Origin: Physcomitrium patens
Taxonomy: Eukaryota > Streptophyta > Bryopsida > Funariales > Funariaceae
DNA: 64,000 nt
Assembly: GCF_000002425.4 (NCBI RefSeq)
Contig: NC_037263.1
Coordinates: forward strand, 8,000,917-8,064,916
Direction: 5' to 3'
Shown here one piece after another: positions 34,388 through 46,501 of the stretch (position 1 is the first letter of the stretch; each line of letters starts with the position of its first letter). Below the pieces are notes generated by a model that was given only the letters and a program-made list of their open reading frames with translations, was not told the DNA's origin and searched no databases. The position numbers and the translations under genes were made by a program.

Positions 34388-35914
34388 TATCGTATTACTT
34401 GCTTTCTTGCTCGAGAACGCGTTGGGCGTCTGGCTGTAGAAGGTAGTATGGAGATTCGCCGATAGTCAAGCAGTCTATCAGTTTTTGACTGCTGGAATAT
34501 AAATGACTGCAACAATGTACCGTAAATCTATACAGATGCTCTTTGACTGCTTGTCAAAGTCTTTTTTTTGCCCCAGCCGATAGGTCTCTAGACATTATAG
34601 AGAACCCCGAACAACCCAAACTGTTAATCTTCAATACCTCTTTGTACTTACGATCTTGTATCCACTGACTGTCCTATTAGATTAACCCAATAAATTTCAT
34701 TCACTCCGCATATTCAATCCTATAGACACCCCTTTAATCCTTCAATCACAGACGTAACTCGATTTTACAAAACAGTCAAGAGTATTCAAACCCACTTCAT
34801 TTAAAAATCCCGATTCACCATTACAACACTGACTTCAACAGCGATTGCCTCAGTCTTCCCAAAAATCTATGAAGAAGAAAAATCCAAATTCTATGTCTTT
34901 CCTTCCCCGACCCAAAGCATGAAGCTCCTCTCTCTAATTCCCTTGATCTTCAAAAACCTCCAATGAAAACCGAACTGGTAACCTTGCAAAAGCTTGAAAA
35001 CTAGCTCCCCCCCGATTCCCCCGAAAAAAAAACCTCCCTCCCTAAAACTATCTTCTCCCCTAACCTTATCCTCTGAATTTCTTCAATCTTCCATCTTAGA
35101 TCCGGAATTGGCTCCCGCCGTCAGAGCTTAGATTCGAAATTGGCTCACGTCATCAAGGCCTTCTCCTCCGTTTTTACCTTTAAGAGATCCATTTACCGTA
35201 AACAACGTTTCCTGAAACGGCACAGAGAATAGGACAGCCCGAAACAGAATCGAAACCCCGTAATTGGGACCACATTGAGTCGCCCGACCAATTCAGGTCC
35301 TATATTGAGAAAGATGCCCGTAGTAACCTGGATGTTCCCGTAATTGGGTCAAATTGGGTCAAATTGGTCCTCGCGTCAAATTGGCTAAGACCCGTAGTAA
35401 GACCTGGATTTCTCGTAATTAGACTGCATTGGATTGACCGGCCAATTCAGGTCTCATATTGGATAAGAGGACCCGGATTGGATTATCGAAATTGGATCCA
35501 ATTGGCACCTCGAACCCGTCCTGTGAATTGGTCCTTCTCTTCCTGCTGACTCCCGTTATTGGAATCGAATGAAACATTTCAGTATGCCCCGGCTGACTGT
35601 AACGGAGTGACTGAACCTGACCACTCAGTATTTGTACTGGAGTTGGTCGATGCTCCCAATATTCGAGGTAACTGAATATTAATAAAATTCCCCTTTCTTT
35701 TTATTTTCACTGTATACTCGTGTTACAACACGACATCCACCCCCTCTGAACATGTGCATCCTCCGGTATGCACCAATTTACCCAATTGCTATTTGATGCA
35801 GAATATATCCTCTACGTCTTTGTCCAGTTCGTCTTCGTCACCTTCATTACCTAAATCACTTTCATCTTCTTGCTGCGGAATCTCTGTACTGTATACTCGT
35901 GTTACAACACGATA
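34388..35914 (-). mobile_element. E-b: collapsed E-type element (LTR, 150 bp, LTR stub)
   Basis: A 1348-bp LTR (34388-35735) is followed by its own purine tract, hairpin (35754-35773) and about 150 bp of 3' internal sequence. From 35886 the text jumps to the last 28-29 bases of an LTR, ending ACACGATA at 35914. After that E-a internal sequence resumes (TCTTCTTTTAAAT, aligned with D). This is a nested element whose whole gag-pol and nearly all of one LTR were deleted. The target duplication is imperfect (GTAT left, GTGT right). Confidence 0.7.
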
Positions 35915-37115
35915 GCGTGTCTTCTTTTAAATATTTTTATTCGCTTCCCTGCAATTGGTATTTTCAATTTTGTACCATCTAACTCCCGTAACTAGTAAGT
36001 CGCATTATCATGAACAGTTGTTACTACATATGGTCCAAACCAACATTTTGAAAATTTCCGCAAAGTACTATGTTGATTATCTAGACTATTGTCATAAACT
36101 AGTACCCAGTCACCTTCTTCGATTGCTTTAGGTCTCAATCGATGTTGCTTCTAAAATCGCGCCTTGTTTCGTAACCTTGCTCTTTTTAACCTTTCCAATG
36201 CTATCTGGACATCTTCCATTCTTTGCTCCAATTGTCGAATCCTAATAGCCAAAAGTTCTTCTCTTGTCAATCCATCTTCCCATGGTAGCATACTCCAAGT
36301 AAGTACCTTTTTTTCAATCGGCATAATTGGTCTTTGACCTGTCATAAGTTCTACTGACATATATCCTGTCACCAAACTATATGTTGTTTGATCAGCCCAT
36401 AATGCAAATGACAAAAGCCGTGGCCACTCTTTAACTTTCCTATTACAAGCTTTAACTAATGCTTTCACAATCGGTGGGTGACCACGTTCGCTTTTTACAT
36501 TCCCTTCTGGATTATAAACAGTAGTCAGTGATAGTTTAACTCCACATCTTTCAAAGAACTTACGAGCTTCTTGTGCATTTAATTCTCCACGATCTGCAGT
36601 GACTTCTTCAACGCATCCGTAGCGGCAAATGACATCTTCAAGCAAAAACCTACAAATCTCCTCTGTAGATTTTGTCCTCAATGCTCTTCCTTCTATTTGA
36701 TTTGATAAATCTTTGCGAGCTAAAACCAAATATCTCATCTGCCATAACCCAACCGGCATAATAACCAAATCAACAACCCATTTAAAATGAATAGCCAGAG
36801 GATACGTAGGATGAAGACCATCTCGATGTCGGATATTAGAATACGATTGACAGATTTCACATGACTCTACAAATGAGAGCACATCTCGATACATATTTTT
36901 CCACCAATATCGATCCTTGAGTTTAGCAAAAGTAGCCCAGATTCCTCTATGCCCTGCCCATAAACTATCATGAAACTCCTTTAATAATTTTAGTTTTTCT
37001 TCCTTTTTGCCTATCACTCGTTGTGGCATCCCAATTCCTTTCTTCGGTCTCTTCCATAAGAATCCATCTCGAAGTAAAAATCCATATGCTTTTTTTCTTA
37101 TTTGTTTGAATTTTT
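35915..37115 (-). pseudogene. E-a integrase and C-terminal domain
   Basis: Frame 36151-37029 begins MPQRVIGKKEEKLKLLKEF. The zinc finger shows H and H (FHDSLWAGHRG) and CEICQ; the catalytic triad appears as KWVVDLV, EVTADRGE and NVKSERGH. The end (ITRE-like, ERLKRARLRNKARF) is basic and leads into a C-terminal domain broken by stops (FGPYVV, LRELDGTKLKIPIAGK). No chromodomain. The core looks functional at sequence level, unlike D. Confidence 0.85.
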
Positions 37116-37122
37116 CTGTAGA

Positions 37123-38697
37123 TCAATTCTCCTGCTTAGTCAAGGTATTGAAATAATGACCATTATCCAATAATTCTCCTTCATAAGATTCTTCAAGAAA
37201 TAGCTTGTCTTCTCTGTTGAGATTTGATATTGAATAGAATTTCAATCCGACATCATCAATGTCTTCAACCATTTCGTCCTCCTTCTCGTATCTTGCTCGA
37301 GATAGCATGTCTGCTACTAAATTGTCCTTCCCAGTAATATCCTTAAATTCTGGATTTAGTGACTTAATATAAGCAATCCATCTCAACATCGCAATATGTG
37401 GCGTTGAACAGTTAATAATCATTCCAAGCAATGGCAAGCAATCTGTTTCAATTACTACTACTGCCCCAATCAAATAGTCCTTTTCAGCTTTCATAGCCGA
37501 AACGACTCCCCAAAGTTCTCTTTTGACTTGCGAATATGCACGCTGACGAATACTTAAAACTTTAGCTCCAAATCAAACTGCAAATCTATTCCCATTTGAA
37601 TCATCTTGACCCACAGCCCATCCAATGGCAATTGGACTAGCGTCCACAGTAAGAATCACTGGTCTATTGCACTTATAATCAACCTTCCTCAATATTGGAG
37701 GTGACATCAATAATTTCTTCAATCTTTGCATTGCCTGAATATGCCTTTCTTTCCATTCAAATCGGTAACCCTTGCGTAAGAGTTCATATAATAGATCCGC
37801 TATGAGAGCAAAATGAGGGATCCAGATTCGATAAAATACACATGCACCCAAAAACCTGCGAACCTCTGTTAAAGAATCACAATCCTCTTTCATCCTTCTA
37901 ATTGCATCAACTTTAGTCGGATCTGGTTTTCTTCCGTAAGATCCGCATAAATGTCCAACAATTACAACCTCTCGCACTCCAAATACGGACTTCATACCCA
38001 ATAATGTAAGATGAACTTCTCCAAGCCGAGTTAAAATCTTTTCACAATCTTGTATATGATCAACAACATATCTGCGACACCCCCTCGTATCTAAAGTTTC
38101 ATCCTTGTCTCCTTCTCTGCACCCTTTTATAGGAACATCATCCAGAAAAGGCATAGTCTTTTCCAGAATAAAATCTCTCAATATCTTATTCATCCCATTC
38201 ATCATATGCGCAACTGAGTTGGTCGCGCCTTGAGGAAGAGTGCACATTCTAACCAATCGAAGCGGTGTTCTCATTGTTGTCATATCTCTACTTCCTTCGG
38301 CAAGTTGAAATTGATCATAACCTGAATACAAATCACCCATTGAATAGATCGCCCTTCCAGCAAACGCCTTAGCAAATTCATCCACAATAGGTCCAATTCT
38401 TGCATTTCTGACAGTTACAGCATTCACCGGTTGCATATCTTGAATAAACCATAGTGACCCATTCTTCTTAGGTACCATAAACCATCGACTAGAATACGAC
38501 GCAAATGAAGGTTCGAATATTTTCATCTTTATCTTTTCTTTCAATAGTTCCATCAATTTAAGTAAATGTGTCCTCGGTACTGGAATCGGTCTTAGATTCC
38601 AAGGTACACGCGGTACAGTGAAGATAACCATAGGTGTTATAATATTTTGATCCACACACCCAATTTCATGAAATTCGAAGGGAAACGATCTACCTTA
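37123..38697 (-). pseudogene. E-a RT and RNase H
   Basis: RT frame 37573-38655: WFMVPKKNGSLWFIQDMQPV, GRAIYSMGDLYSGYDQFQL, MCTLPQGATNSVAHM and catalytic FLDD (MPFLDDVPIKG). RNase H starts ILTVDASPIAIGWAVGQDD. One TGA at about 37573 (a CGA-type change) separates the last part (37123-37494; ETDCLPLLGM, ADMLSRARY). Confidence 0.85.
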
Positions 38698-40585
38698 TTT
38701 AGCCAACATCTTTTTGAAGCAAGTAATTTCCTCCGGCAATAAAGAACCATCAGAACCAATCTTCAATTCTTCAAAAGTCTCTTCAGTAAACTGATGTCCA
38801 ATACTCATTGGATCTCTTAAACTTGCTTCTTTTGATGCTTCTCCCATTTGTTCTTTAGAATCCTCTGGTAATGGTCCGGCAACAGGCTTTACCTTCTTAT
38901 CTGCCGTTTTATATCTCGTCTCTACTGTGACTTCTGGTGCTTGAAAAGATTCAAGCATGGTATAAACCTCTCTCGAATGAATCTCAACAATCTTATCATT
39001 ATCATCTAACCCAATAGATGTAATCAATTCCAATGAATCTTCCAGTCCATTTTCTTCATAAACACCCAAAATCCTCTCATCATCTTGCAATGTACCTATC
39101 TTGCGTAACTGTCCTTCAATATCATATAATCTTTTTCTTTCTTTTCTTTTAAAATCATCAACTTTCTTATACATAATATTTCCATTCTCCAATATACCAA
39201 TAAAACTCGCATCAAAGGCACCTTCATCTCACGAGAGTACCTCCTCTTTTGTACCTCCATAATCTTGCTTTATAGTGGTACCTCCCCAAAATCCTTAAAT
39301 CCTTCAACAATCTTTGGCAATGGTTTCTCCCTCAACCTATCTCGATTCCGTTCATGGTTAGGAGGTACTGTTAAAAATTGTACACCTTTTCTCCCATCCT
39401 CGCTCCGTACCCTTGCATAAGCAGAACCATCGTCAAGTACTTTTGTTTCTATCCGTGTTGCCGTGATATAAGGTTGTCCTAAAATCAACGGATAAGATGT
39501 TGTATCTTGAACCAAGAAATGTTGCTCCATCGCAACATCTCCAATCCGAATTTTGACATCAGGATAAGTTCCATATAATTCGCCTCGTGTGTTATTAGCT
39601 GCTCGTATTGCCCATCCATGTTCCATATCAATTGGCCATTTTTGCTTCTTATAAAGATCTTTAGACATGAGATTTATTTCAGAACCATGATCGACTAAAG
39701 CAACTATTGGTTCTTCTATATCTTCTACTTTCACCAATACCTCAGTAGTTGCCCTTGCCCTATGCTTCCGAGTATAATGGCTCAAAGTTTCCATTTCCTT
39801 ATCACTAGAATCTTTGAAACGTACTCGCTGATTATACCCATTCTTTTCATTTGTTGGTTGCTTGTAACTAATATCAACCTTTTCTTCATCTCTATATATT
39901 CTTGCATCATTAGCATGACTCATTCCAGTTTCGTCCATTAATTGCCTCTTTCGCTTAATGCTGTCAATGATAACATCATGAAACTCCTTCTTTGCAATTT
40001 CCAAGACTTCTTTCAATGTGAATTCTACCTTAGCATTTAATATACGTTCTTCCAACACCCCTTTCAAATTTGTTGCCACTTCAATGTTAGAAAGTAGCTT
40101 ATAAGCAATTGATTTGCCTTTATCTTTTGCCTCCATTATTTTTTCTTCCAATGATGCTGAGGTATCCTTTATAGGCAATTCTTGTGAAGCTGCCTCTCGA
40201 GCCTTGTCTCCTCGAGTGTGCCTCTTAAAAGAATTTCCTTCTCTAGTATCATCAAAATTTCCTCGTCTCTTTTCTTCCATCAAAGCTTCATGTTGGCTCT
40301 TAGCAATATATGCATGAACTGAAAGAGACTCAACAAGATCCTCCCAACCTGTTGCACCTCGTATTGTAGCTGCAGTTCTCAATAACGCTTCTCGAGGTAA
40401 TTTCCCTTCTTGCATTGTAAAAACGGTAGAAGCCCAAAACTCACTAGTTTCCGTACTTCCACCAATTTCATCATCTATTCTAGCACCATAACTTGCACTT
40501 TCTCGTGCTGCTGTTTCATGCTCTTTTAGGTAATCTTGAACCAATGCTCTCATTCTTCCCTTGCCAAAATTGGTTGAAGAAGATC
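38695..40585 (-). pseudogene. E-a gag end, protease and linker to RT
   Basis: Frame 39270-40553 (427 residues) carries the protease: VALVDHGSEINLMSKDLY with DHGS in place of DSGS, and YPLILGQPYI for the second half. A linker of 165 residues (38695-39192) precedes RT. Stops lie at about 38695 and between 39192 and 39270. The 5' side runs into the N gap. Confidence 0.78.
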
Positions 40586-40855
40586 NNNNNNNNNNNNNNN
40601 NNNNNNNNNNNNNNNNNNNNNNNNNNNNNNNNNNNNNNNNNNNNNNNNNNNNNNNNNNNNNNNNNNNNNNNNNNNNNNNNNNNNNNNNNNNNNNNNNNNN
40701 NNNNNNNNNNNNNNNNNNNNNNNNNNNNNNNNNNNNNNNNNNNNNNNNNNNNNNNNNNNNNNNNNNNNNNNNNNNNNNNNNNNNNNNNNNNNNNNNNNNN
40801 NNNNNNNNNNNNNNNNNNNNNNNNNNNNNNNNNNNNNNNNNNNNNNNNNNNNNNN
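40586..40855. other. Assembly gap (270 N)
   Basis: 270 N characters inside the gag of E-a. By comparison with D, the zinc knuckle lies in or beside it, so its state in E is unknown. Confidence 0.99.
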
Positions 40856-41641
40856 AACTATAGGCATTGTTGGTGGTGTTGTACGTACTGGAGCTTTAGG
40901 TGCTTGTACTGTTTTCGGAATATTGCTCCTATCCTTCCTCCTTTCTCTTTTTGTAAGCAGCCCCATCGCATCTTCAACGTTCTTCTACTTCGTTGTCAAT
41001 CCTTCATCTTCTTCTTTGTCTTCAAGAAAGAGTTCTAATTTCTCTTGCAATTCTCTATCAGCAGCTTGAAGAAATAGATCAACTTTGTTGGGCTCCAATG
41101 TCAATTTTTCTACCTTCGACAATTAAGAGTACTACCTCTCAAATTCCCTTAGTAGCTGTGTTGCTTGCAAATTCTTATTGGGCCGTTGAATCCATTCCAG
41201 AAACAGCTTCTTAGTAACGCGATCAGCATCTTCCTAGAAATATTTGTCTTTCAATGTATGTGAAAAAACCTCCCATGAATTCCCATAACAATCCGTAATT
41301 GATGTAATGTGGTCTCTTATCTCCAGTATCGTGGCAAGTCCAAATAGTTCAACCATTTTGTTCTCGGAAATCCGATTTAATTCCATTCCACGAACATAAC
41401 ATCTTAAATACCTTGATATATTCCTCCCATCAAATTGATCAATTTTATTGACCACTGCTTGCAATGCTTTGGTAGCCAAAGCTTCCTTTTGATCATTGCT
41501 TTGTTGTTGCTGTCTTGATAATGAAAAGGCTTGAAACATACTAGCAATAGACGGATCCATGTGCATACCTTGTCCTTTAGAAGAATCCTCACCAGAAACT
41601 CCTCCCAAAAATCCTTCAAAATTTTTATTTTTATTTTCCAT
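40856..41641 (-). pseudogene. E-a gag, N-terminal part
   Basis: Starts MENKNKNFEGFLGGVSG at 41641; the capsid-like core is VNKIDQFDGRNISRYLRCYV, then WEVFSHTLKDKYF with a stop at 41234. The reading continues (LFLEWIQRPNK, KVDLFLQAADRELQEKLE) with more stops to the gap. Confidence 0.75.
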
Positions 41642-41689
41642 AAAATAAAGATAAAATCAACCGAAATCCAATACCTTCCACCTCAAGCT

Positions 41690-41707
41690 TTCACATCGGA
41701 TTCACCA
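41690..41707 (-). other. E-a primer-binding site
   Basis: Minus strand TGGTGAATCCGATGTGAA, four bases after the LTR. It differs from the D site by two transitions. I cannot assign the tRNA. Confidence 0.65.
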
Positions 41708-41711
41708 CTTT

Positions 41712-43002
41712 TGTCGTATTACGTGCTTTCCTGCTCGAGAACGCGTCGGGCGTCTGGCTGTAGAAGGTAGTATGGAGATTCGCCAATAGTCAAGCAGTCT
41801 ATCAGTTTTTGACTGTTGGAATATAAACGACTATAAGAATATATCGTAAATCTATACGGATGCCCTTCGACTGCTTGTCAAAGTCATTTTTGTCCCAGCC
41901 GGTAGGTCTCTAGACGTTACAGAGAACCCCAAACAATCCAAACTACTAATCTTCAATACCGCTTTGTACTTACGATCTTGTATCCACTGACTGTCTTGTT
42001 AGATTAGCCCAATAAATTTCATTCACTCCGCATACTCAATCCTATAGACACCCTTTTAATCCTTCAATCACAGACGTAACTCGATTTCATAAAACAGTCA
42101 AGAGTAATCAACCCACTTTATTAAAAATCTCGATTCACCATTACAACACTGACTTCAGCAACGATTGCCTCAGTCTTCCCAAAACCCTATGAAGAAAATA
42201 AAACCTAATTCTCTCTCTTCTTTCTTCACTCGAAGCATGAAGCTAGCTCTCTGCGATCCTTCAAAAAAACTCCCCATAAAAACTTATTCTCTCCCCTAAC
42301 CTTATCCTCTGAATTTCTTCAATCTTCCGTCTTGGATCTGGAATTGGCTTCCATCGTCAGAGCTTAGATCCGAAATTGGCTCCCATCGTCAGAGCTTAGA
42401 TCCAAAACTGGCTCTCGCCGTCAGAGATTTCTCCTCCGTTTTTACCTTTAAGAAATCTTTTTACCGAAAGGACGTTCCTAGAACGGCACAAAGGACGGAA
42501 CAGCCTGAAACGGAATCGGAGCCCATAATCGGAACCACATTGAGTTGCACGACCAATTGAGGTCTTATATTGGATAAGATACCCATAGTAACCTGGATGT
42601 TCGCATAATTGGATCAAATTGGTCCTTCGCGTCAGACTGGCTAAGGCTCGTAATAAGACCTGGATTTTCCCGTAATTAGACTGCATTGGGTTGCTCGACC
42701 AATGCAGGTCTCACATTGGGTAAGAGGACCCGGATTGGATTCTTGAAATTGGATCCAATTAGCTCTTCGAACCAGGCTCACCCGTCGTGTGAATTGGTCC
42801 TTTTCCTTTCTGCAGACTCCCGTTATTAGAATCGAACGGAGCATTTCAGTATGCCCCAGTTGACTGTAACGGGGTGACTGACCTTGGCCTCCCAGTATTT
42901 GCACTGGAATTGGTCGTTGCTCCCAATATTCGAGGTAACTGAACATTAATAAAAGTCCTCTTTCTTTATATTTTCATAGTATACTTGTGTTACAACACGA
43001 CA
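41712..43002 (-). repeat. E-a 5' LTR (1291 bp)
   Basis: TGTCGTATTACG to ACAACACGACA, high similarity to 32843-34200 except for the missing tandem unit. Confidence 0.85.
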
Positions 43003-43006
43003 ACGA

Positions 43007-43390
43007 TGTCTTCATAGTTGTCAAATTCCTACTTTGTATTGCGAATTGGAATTGATCATAATCTGAATAAAGATCACCCATTGAGTAGATAGCTCTTCCA
43101 ACAAATGCTTCTGCAAATTCATCCACAATTGGACTTGAATCCATATTTCTAATAGTCACTTTATTTACAGGTTGCATACCTTATATAAATCTCATTGTTC
43201 TATTTTTTTTTGGCATTGTAAACCATCAATTAGAATAAGGTGCTATAGATGGTTCCAAAATTCCCATTTTAAACTTTTCATTGAGTAAATCTAGTAACTT
43301 AGATAAATGCACTCTTCGTACTGGAATTGGTCGCAAATTTCATGGTTCATGAAGAATAGTACGAATAACCATGGGTGCTACAATATTTGG
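43007..43390 (-). pseudogene. D pol: first half of RT
   Basis: MQPVNKVTIRNMDSSPIVDE and GRAIYSMGDLYSDYDQFQ, ending LTTMKTSL, where E-a is inserted. Further 5' the text (FGIL, LRPIPVRRVHL-like) is broken by stops. Confidence 0.8.
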
Positions 43391-44282
43391 ATAAACACAC
43401 CCAATTTCATGTGCTTCAATGCAAAAGCTTTTCCATGACATGAAAGCATATCCCTAAAATATTTTTCTTCACATTTTGTCAAAAATCCATCACCTCCAAT
43501 ATTTAACCCATCTAATGTAACATCCATAAATTTATGCCCTATCTTCCTTGGATCTCTTAGATTTGGTTGTGTCGATGCTCCACTTATCATTTCTTCACAA
43601 TCACATGGTAGTGGCAAAGCCACTGGTTTGACCTTCTTTGCTATTGATTTATACTTAGTTTCAACATATACCTCTTGACGACTTAAATTTTCTTTAAATC
43701 CTTGAATTTCATCATAAAATTCTTTAGAACACACATTAATAACTCTATTCTCTACTTGTAACCTACATTGTAATAGATAATTTAATTCCCCTATAGTATC
43801 TGCAAAACCTACTTCTTCATATGTTCCTAAAATAAATTCATTTTCAACCAATTCTCCATTTTCTTTCAAATTTTTTTCTATATTTTTAATATAACATCTG
43901 TCCCTCTTTTTTATTTTGTCAATAGTCTTAAAAGTCAATACACAATCTTGTGTCATCTCAATAAGTCCAGTAGATAATAATTTTTTTTTTAAATTAAGCG
44001 AGAGCATTTCTTTCTCTAATCCATTGCAACCCTGCCTTACAATTGTGTGTGGTAAAAATCCTCAAGGTCTTCAAATTTCTCATTTGATATTGGTTTCTCT
44101 CTCAACTTATCATGATTTCTCTCATGATTAGCACAAACAGTTAAAAATTGAATTACTTTCATCCCATCTTGGCTTCTTATTCTTGCATAAGCTGAACCAT
44201 CATCCATTATTTTTGTTTCCATTCGTGTGGAAATAATATATGGTTGTCCCAATATAATAGGGTATGTAGACATGTCTTGCAC
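43378..44282 (-). pseudogene. D protease end and linker to RT
   Basis: Frame 44037-44282 has YPIILGQPYI (second half of the protease), then frame 43378-44007 is the linker (VYVETKYKSIAKKVKPVALP matches E VTVETRYKTADKKVKPVAGP). Confidence 0.75.
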
Positions 44283-44291
44283 AAAGAAATT

Positions 44292-46430
44292 TTATTCATA
44301 AATAACATCTCCAATTGTCACTTTGATATTTGGACATGTTCCATACAAATCTCCCTTTGAATTATTTGCAGCTCTTATCAACCACCCATGTTCAGTATCA
44401 ATAGGCCATTTTCCCTTGTTATATAATTCCTTTGACATCAAATTGATTTCAAAACCATAATCAATTAATGCTACAACTGGTTCTTCTAAATTTCCCAATT
44501 TTATTAAAGTCTCCGTTGTAGCCCTTGCCCAATGACTTCTAGAATAATGGCTAGAAGTTTGAATGACATCTTCTTTTTCTGCAAACCTTACTCGCAAGAC
44601 ATCTCCAAAATTTTGTATTTCATCTTCTTCATCTTCATTTCTTTCCATTGCTCTTGTTCCTTGTGCATTTGATATCATAGAGTCTCCTATAGATTGTCGT
44701 TTTCTCTTTATTGTATTAATAATAACTTCATGAAACTCATGCTTTGCAATTCCTAGAATTTTACCAATTGTGAATTCAACCTTTGCACTTAAAATCCGCT
44801 CCTCCAATACCTTCTTCAAATCTGTAGCTGCTTCAATATCTGATTGTAATTTATAAGCAGGAGCCTTTGCTTTTTCTTTTCCAATTTTCCTCTCTTTTGT
44901 AGAAATGCTCTCCATTGTCTCTTCATGTATAGAATTCTTTTGTTGTCGTGTTTTTTCTCCCCTTGTAATTCTTTTTGAGGGCCCTTCATTATTTTCATCT
45001 TTCCTTCGTTTTTCTTCTATTAATGCTTCATGTTGACTCCTTGCAATATGAACATGTACAGATAGTCTTTCTACTGGATTATCCCACCCAGTAATTTGTC
45101 GAATGTTATTACCAATACGTTTCAAATCATCTCTAATAAAATTTCTCCTTTCAGCATACCTCATTGCACTTATCCACAAAGAACTAGATTCTACTGGAAA
45201 CTCAAGGTTTATACTTAAATATCTACTAGGATCTGCTTCCACCCAATATGTTGATGCTTCATTGCTTGAGATTGTCTGCACTTTAAAAGTATCTCCAATA
45301 AATAACTTAATTCTTCCTTTACCAAAATTTATTTCTAATTTTTCTCCATTTTCTTTTGAGTGTAGCATACCATCTTTTAAAAAAACAAACCCTTTATGTA
45401 ATGCCTCTGTAAATTCTTCACATTCCTTCCTCGAGTGATCCATGCTTTCACACCACATGCATCTATGTACTACACCCTCCATTGGCCTTGGTCTTTGTTT
45501 TGTTGATATTCTTGATGATTGACCTTTCTCTTCAAGTTTTGCAAATTTTATTTACAAATCTCTCATCCCATGTATGATTTCATCAATTCCTGTTTCTTCT
45601 TTCTTTGATATAGCCATTAAAGGTTGAATTAAAGATGTCGGATGGATACTAGACACTTTTATCTTAGATGGTTGTAATGGTCTTTGATCACCCCCCATAT
45701 CTTTTCTCTTTTCTTTTTTTGTCATCGTCCTTACAGCATCCTCTACCCTTTCCCAATTTGTTGTCAATCCTTCATCTTCTTCTTTATCTTCAAGTATGAA
45801 TTCCAACTTCTCTTGCAACTTTCCATCAGCTCTTTGAAGAAAGAGCTCCACCTTACTTGGATCCAATAACTGTCTTTCTTTCTTTGATAAAGAAGAATAT
45901 TACTTTTCAAACTCCCTTAATAATTCTATTGCTAGAAGATCCTTCTTTGGCTTTTCAATTCATTCAAAAAAAGACCTATTTGTAACCCTATCACTATCTT
46001 CTAAGAAAAACTCATCCTTCAAAGCTTGAGAAAATTTCTCCCATGAACCTCCAAAGTGTTGATAAGAAACTTAATTTGATTTCTTATCTCTCATGCAGAG
46101 GCTAATTCAAATAATTGAACCATCTCACTTTTTGAAATACGCTTCAATTCCATTTCCTTTACATAACATCTTAAATATTTTGTAATATCCTTTCCTTCAG
46201 ATTGATCGATCTTGTCCACGACCGCTTGTAATGCTTTGTTAGCCATACTCTCTTTGCGATCTTTAACCTATTGCTCTTGTTATTGCATGAATAAGGTCAA
46301 AGCTTCAAACATGCTTGTGGAGTTAGGATCAAAATGCATACCTTGTACTTCAAATGAAGCTCTTCTTCCAACTCCACTTGAAGCACTATCCAAATTACCT
46401 CCTTCTATTCTCCTTTAATTCCTTCTATAA
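44292..46430 (-). pseudogene. D gag and first half of protease
   Basis: N-terminal gag (46430 to about 45870) is broken by stops but matches E (VVDKIDQSEGKDITKYLRCY). The middle frame 45552-45866 has VELFLQRADGKLQEKLEF. The frame 44292-45482 opens with a zinc knuckle CMWCESMDHSRKEC (C-X2-C-X4-H-X4-C, intact) and ends with the protease ALIDYGFEINLMSKEL, where DYGF replaces DHGS of E. Confidence 0.78.
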
Positions 46431-46479
46431 AATTCAAATAATAAAAAAAATAATAATAAATTCCTTCCACCTTAAGCGT

Positions 46480-46497
46480 TTCACGTCGGGTTCACCA
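46480..46497 (-). other. D primer-binding site
   Basis: Minus strand TGGTGAACCCGACGTGAA, four bases after the LTR end. Shared with E apart from two transitions, so the same tRNA primer is implied; its identity is unassigned. Confidence 0.7.
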
Positions 46498-46501
46498 AAT
46501 A

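Larger units (their letters stand above)
32843..43002 (-). mobile_element. Element E-a: gypsy retrotransposon without chromodomain
   Basis: LTRs 32843-34200 and 41712-43002; ACGG precedes (32839-32842) and ACGA follows (43003-43006). Inserted in the D RT at TPLGL: D coding text resumes on both sides. Net length without E-b is about 8.6 kb. It has the best-preserved pol of the lineage, with catalytic residues of RT and integrase in place, but carries several stops, and part of gag is hidden by the assembly gap. Confidence 0.85.
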
